A stretch of DNA of 64,000 nucleotides from NCBI RefSeq assembly GCF_000165425.1, contig NW_001798973.1, forward strand, positions 228,918 to 292,917, in the 5' to 3' direction. Numbering within the stretch: position 1 is the first letter of the stretch; each line of letters starts with the position of its first letter. Positions 58,943 to 64,000 of the stretch are shown one piece after another. Source of the DNA: Paramecium tetraurelia. Taxonomy: Eukaryota > Ciliophora > Oligohymenophorea > Peniculida > Parameciidae. The position numbers and the translations under genes are program-made. The notes beneath the pieces were generated by a model. It was not told the origin of the DNA. It did no database searches and saw nothing but the letters and a program-made list of their open reading frames with translations.

Positions 58943-60320
58943 ATGAAGATATTTTCAAGTAATTAAGTTGTAGAACAATAATTACTTCCTTAGTTAGAAT
59001 TAAAAGATCTGTTTCGATACAAATATAATTACATAGAAAAAGATTGCCATTTTATTTAACAGAATGGAAAATTCATTCCATTAAATGCTGAAAGATTTAA
59101 TTTGCATTCTTAATAGATAACAAAATCCAATGACTTAGTCAAACAATATTTCATATAGTATTAACTTTAAAAATTAAATTTTTAGTTATTATCAGAAATT
59201 CTAAGGGGACTTCAATTAAGTTAGTTAAGCACTATCGTCAAACACCGTCACAGCCAATTTATATTTGTATACCCCAAATTTCTGTGCCGATCTCTATGCT
59301 TGGTTGATATTTAATAAGAGCATTCCATCAAACTCTAAATTTATATTGCCTTAACAATATTAGAAGAAATGCGAATCTATTAAATACATGTAGAAACCTC
59401 AATAACAAACACCTCAATACAATAATATACTAAATGATTATGAATCACTAATTTAAAAGAAACTACCAACCAAAATACAACATCTAAGAATCACTTCCTT
59501 AGAATGCATTTAAATAATATACGAAACCTGTCTTCAAAGAATTACTAACTAAAATCAAATTTGATGACCCCATATCAGTTAAGACTTCTGGATAAGCTGA
59601 TTATTCAATGGTTGAAAGACTTTCATTTTCTAATTTGAAAGAGTTAGTCAAATCTGCTAACAATTCAAAAGGCCATATTGAAAAAAGATACAAAAACATA
59701 TATGACATAGCCAGATAAGATTGCTACCCTATTGAATAAATTAAAAAAGAAATTGTACATAATTCTTATATTTTTAGAGGAAAAATTATAAATAATAATA
59801 ATTGGCAAACTAAAGAATGTTCCCGATGTCAACTATGAAATATAATTAACCGCAAACTTCTGGAATACCAATTAGTCAATATTAGCAAAAACCAACAACA
59901 ATTGAGAATATGAGCACCACTTAGAATATTTTATTGTCATCATAGCAAACATCTACACAATAAACTGTGCCAATATAAACCTAATAACCATTGTAAACAG
60001 CGTAACCACCATAAGCTCCTCCTCCTCCAGTAGCTTAACCATATAATTCATCTGGTACATCAAGACCACGTAAAACAAAACCAGAAGTTCCTGCTTAAAC
60101 TCCTTAATAAGCTCCTCCAGTTGTTTAATAACCAGCATCTGCAAAGAAAACCAATAGAAAAAAGGATGATTCAGTAGCTCAACAAGCTTCAGTAACAACT
60201 CCTGCCAATGTTGAAACTTAGGAACCACCTAAACAATCCAAAAGAACCAAAAAATAAACTAAGGCCAACGAAAAAAATAAACAATAATAACCAGAAGATC
60301 GTAAAGATGATAGTGTTTGA
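58943..60320 (+). CDS. Uncharacterised protein with disordered Pro/Gln-rich tail
   Basis: ATG 58943 (MKIFSSNQVVEQQLLPQLEL). A globular part follows (LLSEILRGLQLSQLSTIVKH, FIFVYPKFLCRSLC), then a region at 59430-59760 in another frame (KPVFKELLTKIKFDDPISV, FSNLKELVKSANNSK). A 23-nt intron near 59756-59778 puts it in frame with a tail of 167 residues rich in Pro, Gln, Thr and Lys (PPQAPPPPVAQPYNSS, VETQEPPKQSKRTKKQ). The tail also has its own ATG (59817), so it could be a separate gene. Joins in the middle are approximate. No known domain. Confidence 0.5.
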
Positions 60321-60410
60321 ATACCTATGTAATTTTTATGTAATTTAATTATATTTTTGTTATTTTATTATTTTATTAATTTATTAATTTTACAATAAAT
60401 ACATTACGTC

Positions 60411-60815
60411 ATGGCCTCTGTTGATCAGACATAATTTACATTCATCAAGAGACGCCACTTCTCCAAAAAGCGTAAACAAGAATATAAACCGCGAAATTAC
60501 TCATATATTACATCTGATGCCAAAAAATTGTTTCTCTAGCTCTTTCTATTTCAGAGCTACAAAATCCATGATGTAAGCCATAAAATATAAGTTTAACATA
60601 GGCTGCTAACAAGGCTGGGATCAAGTATTCTTCAGCTAAAACAATCCTCTTTGCACACCGCAAGTAATACAAATAAGAATTAATTAGAGATAAATTGGCA
60701 GCTGTATTATTTTTTTCAAATATAGAATTCCATACAAACTAAGTGTTGTGGATATAAACTTAAATAAACTAGTTAAGCAGATCCTATATAAGTAATCACC
60801 AGAGTTGGTATGTGA
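60411..60815 (+). CDS. Small helix-turn-helix protein, second family member
   Basis: Predicted 117 residues after removing introns 60573-60601 (29 nt) and 60704-60725 (22 nt), total 51 nt so frame is kept. The N-terminal 25 residues are very basic (FIKRRHFSKKRKQEYKPR). The helix-turn-helix reads AKKLFLQLFLFQSYKIHDAA then NKAGIKYSSAKTILFAHRKQ, closely matching the HTH at 43885-44513 (AAKEFGINFSTAKAILQTYRKE). It therefore looks like a short paralogue, possibly with only the DNA-binding part. Function beyond DNA binding is unknown. Confidence 0.7.
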
Positions 60816-60896
60816 CCCTACCAATATCATTATTTATTGTATATATTTATGAATTAAACTGAAAATCACAATAAAATAATAATTTTCCTGTTAATT

Positions 60897-61468
60897 ATGA
60901 ATTCATTTTCGGAGGACCTTGGGAATTAAAGTAGAATTTAGCATTCAAGACAACCCTACTAACATCAAACAGATTGAGTTTAGATTGATAGAATTTTTTT
61001 ATTCTCGATTTCTATTTCAATTTATGAGTAACTTAATTGTATTAATATAATCAAAATACTAATTTAAGTAACTATTCTTTTCAATCTTTAAATTAATAAG
61101 AGTAGTCATACAAATCTTCGAATGAAGTTCTAAACATTCATTTAAGAAATTGCTCAAATTCAATTAGAAAATCGAAAACTTAAACCAAATTTCTTGCAAT
61201 CGATTTATGTTACTAAAAATATACCTCGATAAAGTATCAAGAACACTAATTATTATTAATTTTCATTCAATTCTAATAAAAAATATCCATAATCAAGTTA
61301 TCAAAAGAGGATTTAATTGTTGGAAGATTTAAGACAAGAACGGAGCTAAAAATAAAGTAGTAACAAAACTGAAGTCATCAAACTATAAAACAACTATCCT
61401 GAATATATAGTAGTGATATTAAGAATATATAGTTTATTCTTATTCGTCAACCTTCATTAAAGAATTGA
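60897..61468 (+). CDS. Uncharacterised basic protein
   Basis: ATG 60897 (MNSFSEDLGNQSRIQHSRQP). A TGA near 60973 implies an intron I cannot place, after which the frame continues from about 61100: MKFQTFIQEIAQIQLENRKL, KNIPRQSIKNTNYYQF, QLLEDLRQERSQKQSSNKTE. A 23-nt intron near 61409-61431 leads to TGA 61466. The protein would be about 170 residues, basic and Gln/Asn-rich, with no recognisable domain. The 5' part is tentative. Confidence 0.45.
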
Positions 61469-61667
61469 TATATCAATTTAAAAACAACTTTTATAGAATG
61501 AAATTCTTTCAAAAAAAAAAATATTCTGAATCAAAAGTTATTGTTCATAAACTATTAATTATAAAATAAATTGTATATTATGAATTTTAGTTGGTTGTGG
61601 CAATCTAAAAATTCCAAGAATGCCATTGCTTATGTTAAAACTGAAATTTAATGATATAGTTAAGAAA

Positions 61668-63131
61668 TCAATAATAAAAATATAATATATAATCAATCAT
61701 TGTTGGAAGATTTGTGGCTAATTTGCATTAATTAATCGTGAAAACTAAAAAGCTTTTCGAAAATTGTTTAGTTATTTATAAAGAATGCACTTGAGAATTA
61801 TAAATTAAAAGAACCTTTGAGTTTAATTATTGCTTCCGTGTTCCAAATAGTTTTAGAAATCCATTCATCACAGCATTATATGGAATCAACCCATCTTCCT
61901 TAAATTTCTAGAGCTTCAACTAATAATATATTTTTTAATACTTTTTTTGATATAGAATTCACTTATAGTGTTGTTTTTTTTAATTCCTTTATCCCAACAT
62001 TAAATAATCTCTTCAAATTTTCCCTATTTGAATAAACATCGTGCTTTAAAACTATTATTTTAATTACTTTTGGCTTCGTAAAAAATCATATCATCGAATA
62101 AATCAATATAATGATTGGCCTCTTCGATAATTTATTCTATCTTTTCTTATTCTTCTAAAGCTTAAACTAAAATTATCTAATAAAAGTTAACATTTCTTTT
62201 TATAAAAAAATGAAGTATTTGGATTATTTTTCATTCCTTCGTCCCAACATTCAATGATTTCTTCCAATCTATTTAATTTCTTTAAATAATTAGCTAATCA
62301 TTACTAAATCATTACACCTTTATCTTCATAAAAGATTTGAACCTGCCTATGCATATGAATTCCATGATTCAAACATTTAATTACTTCATCCCATCGCTCT
62401 AATTTTTCTAAAGCACTAACTTAAATAATTTACTGTCATTCTACCTTTAGATTTAATATAAAATAGAGTATCATTTCCATTTTATATTGCAAAATCCCAA
62501 CATTCTACTATCTTTTCTTAACAAAATGTTTCTCCATAACATTGGATTAAAGCCTAAACTATATTATTCAAACTTTGAATACCTTTTTGCTTATAAAAAT
62601 ATGGATCTGTTTTATTATTTTAAATTCCAAACTCCCAAACTTAAATAGCCTCCTCTAACCTATTCTATTTTTCTAACTCCACAACTATCAAAATACCAGG
62701 ATATTTTGTACATTTATAGGCGTAAAATATAGGATCAGTCTTATTAAACATTATTCCTTAATCATAGCATTTAATTATCTCATCGTATCTCTTTTGACTT
62801 TTTAAAGCACAAACTATAAACTTAAATGCATAAATACCTTTCTAGTGATAAAAGGTAAAATCATTTTTATTATTTTAAATCCCTTATTCCCAGGCATCGA
62901 TAACTTCATTTTGAAGATCTAATTAATTTAAAATCCTTGCTAAATGGATTTATTCATCTATTAATACTTTTGGCTTTGTAAAATTCTAATTCATTTTTGT
63001 TATCTGATATTGCAATATCACATTATTTTAAGGCATCTTGTAATCTACCTTACTTTATTAAAAGAGAAACTATAAATTAGAATCTTTATACTTTCTTTAG
63101 AAATAAATTGAAAATCTGATTTTGAATTCAT
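61668..63131 (-). CDS. TPR protein with an intron in every repeat
   Basis: Predicted 397 residues built from about ten 34-residue TPR-like repeats of the form VxALxxQxRxDEIIKCxDxGIxxNKTDPxFYxxK. Eleven introns of 22-28 nt all fall at the same place, phase 1, immediately after the codon of the Lys that ends each repeat (examples start at 62829, 62727 and 62603). Removing all eleven (270 nt) gives a perfectly divisible frame from ATG 63131 to TGA 61668, strong support for the model. Repeats include VCALKSQKRYDEIIKCYDQG and FVELEKQNRLEEAIQVWEFG. TPR solenoids bind peptides; the partner is unknown. Confidence 0.9.
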
Positions 63132-63196
63132 AAGGGTATTACAATATTCTCAGCTTAATTTATTTTTTATTTTTTATTTAATATTCAATTTCTATT

Positions 63197-64000
63197 ATGT
63201 TAGAATAGAATTGTGGTTGCTCTGTTGATCATTAAGAGGAAATAATTGGAATTTGTTTATCAGATAAATGTGTGAATAATGCATAATTTTGCTATAATTG
63301 TTTAAGATAATTTCATTATGAGCACTAAAAATAATGCCAGACTTTTAAAAATCTCTTCAACTAACTGGTTGAGGATAAAAAATAACTTTAAATTTATGTT
63401 AATTATGTAAAACAATTTAAGGTGATATTTGACGAAATCTATCGAAAGCAGCTAGAAAAAAGTTAAGAAAATATTGAAAAATTAAATTCAATAAATTTAC
63501 GTATAAAAGAAAAATCATTTTATCCAACAGATTCAGACATCCATTTTCTTAGGAATTATAAGTCAAGCTAACAATATTTTTAATGTAAATTATAATAATT
63601 ATCTGAACAGAATGGATTGCCAAATTGGAGTGGATTGAGAAATGAGTTTATAATTAGAAGGATTATTAAGATCAGGATCAGAACAAAACTGACTAATAAA
63701 CAATAGATAAGACTTAAGATTAGAAGCGTGCTACTGAACCGGACTTAACTGATGGTTAAACAATAGATCAAGATCAAGATTGAGAGAACACAGATGTTGT
63801 GGTATAATAAGGTATGCATCAGATATTCAATTTTGGGTATTGACTTATTTGATAACAAGTGATTTCGGGGAGCATTAGTAATTTTTGAGAGGTTTCCTAA
63901 TTCTCATAAAGAGGCTATCAATTGGAAAAGTATTTTTCAGATTCATAAGGTTGATAGTGTAATGCTTATTGCGAATGAGAGGTTATCGTTATTTTGTCGA
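63197..64000 (+). CDS. Zinc-finger-type protein, truncated by the window end
   Basis: ATG 63197 opens MLEQNCGCSVDHQEEII then a Cys/His cluster (ICLSDKCVNNAQFCYNCLRQ FHYEHQKQC) like the B-box-type motif at the start of the WD40 gene at 48474. A helical region follows (YVKQFKVIFDEIYRKQLEK). From about 63660 short direct repeats rich in gatcaagat/actgataa occur, which in one frame encode an Asp/Gln-rich stretch; splicing here is unresolved. Coding-like sequence continues to base 64000 (RFPNSHKEAINWKSIFQIHKV), so the 3' end is outside the window. Confidence 0.6.

Noticed and set aside
1..64000. tRNA or rRNA genes and CRISPR arrays
   Set aside because: No cloverleaf-type or rRNA-like conserved sequence noticed and no spaced short direct repeats of CRISPR type; expected for a ciliate macronuclear segment.

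Overview
This window reads as macronuclear DNA of a ciliate, most likely Paramecium. It is very AT-rich, and long reading frames appear only if TAA and TAG are read as glutamine and TGA is the sole stop. Frames are joined by introns of about 20-37 nt, mostly starting GTA and ending TAG, some GTG or GTT and some ending AAG. Genes are extremely dense; several neighbours are 10-60 nt apart. All translations here use that code, and exon joins were made by hand, so exact exon borders are predictions. I saw no tRNA, rRNA, CRISPR or transposase gene.

Layout. 1-5.2 kb: a dCache-type membrane receptor, an opposite-strand gene, and a membrane hybrid histidine kinase. 5.2-10 kb: an uncharacterised helical protein and an LRR-ankyrin protein, both minus. 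10-17.4 kb: a transporter-like relic, a ULK-like kinase (minus), a decayed gene, then two tandem PH-domain kinases, one predicted catalytically dead. 17.4-24.4 kb: an unclear stretch, a small mitochondrial-type membrane protein, and a very large type I surface protein. 24.5-31.8 kb: a coiled-coil protein (minus), an unknown gene with a tandem repeat at its end, a K+ channel with cyclic-nucleotide-binding domain (minus), and a LITAF-domain protein. 32.5-38.6 kb: a short-chain dehydrogenase, RPF2, an RSPH10B-like MORN protein (all minus), and a divergent MORN-IQ protein with a lipidation-type N terminus. 38.6-50.6 kb: an RBR ubiquitin ligase, an unknown zinc-motif protein, a cyclin, a four-TM protein, GET4, a helix-turn-helix protein, a cNMP-binding protein, a coiled-coil protein, a WD40 protein and a J-domain protein. 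51-64 kb: a 1.5k-residue coiled-coil protein, several unknown genes, a second helix-turn-helix paralogue, a TPR protein whose every repeat carries an intron at the same place, and a zinc-finger-type gene cut by the window end.

There is no operon logic; this is an ordinary gene-dense eukaryotic segment. Themes are signalling (two-component, kinases, cyclic nucleotides, channel), ciliary or cytoskeletal proteins (MORN/RSPH10B, coiled coils) and housekeeping (RPF2, GET4, DnaJ). The most unusual items are the repeat-phased introns of the TPR gene (61.7-63.1 kb), the pseudokinase next to its active paralogue (14.0-17.3 kb), the receptor-histidine kinase neighbourhood, and the small helix-turn-helix family with two members in the window.
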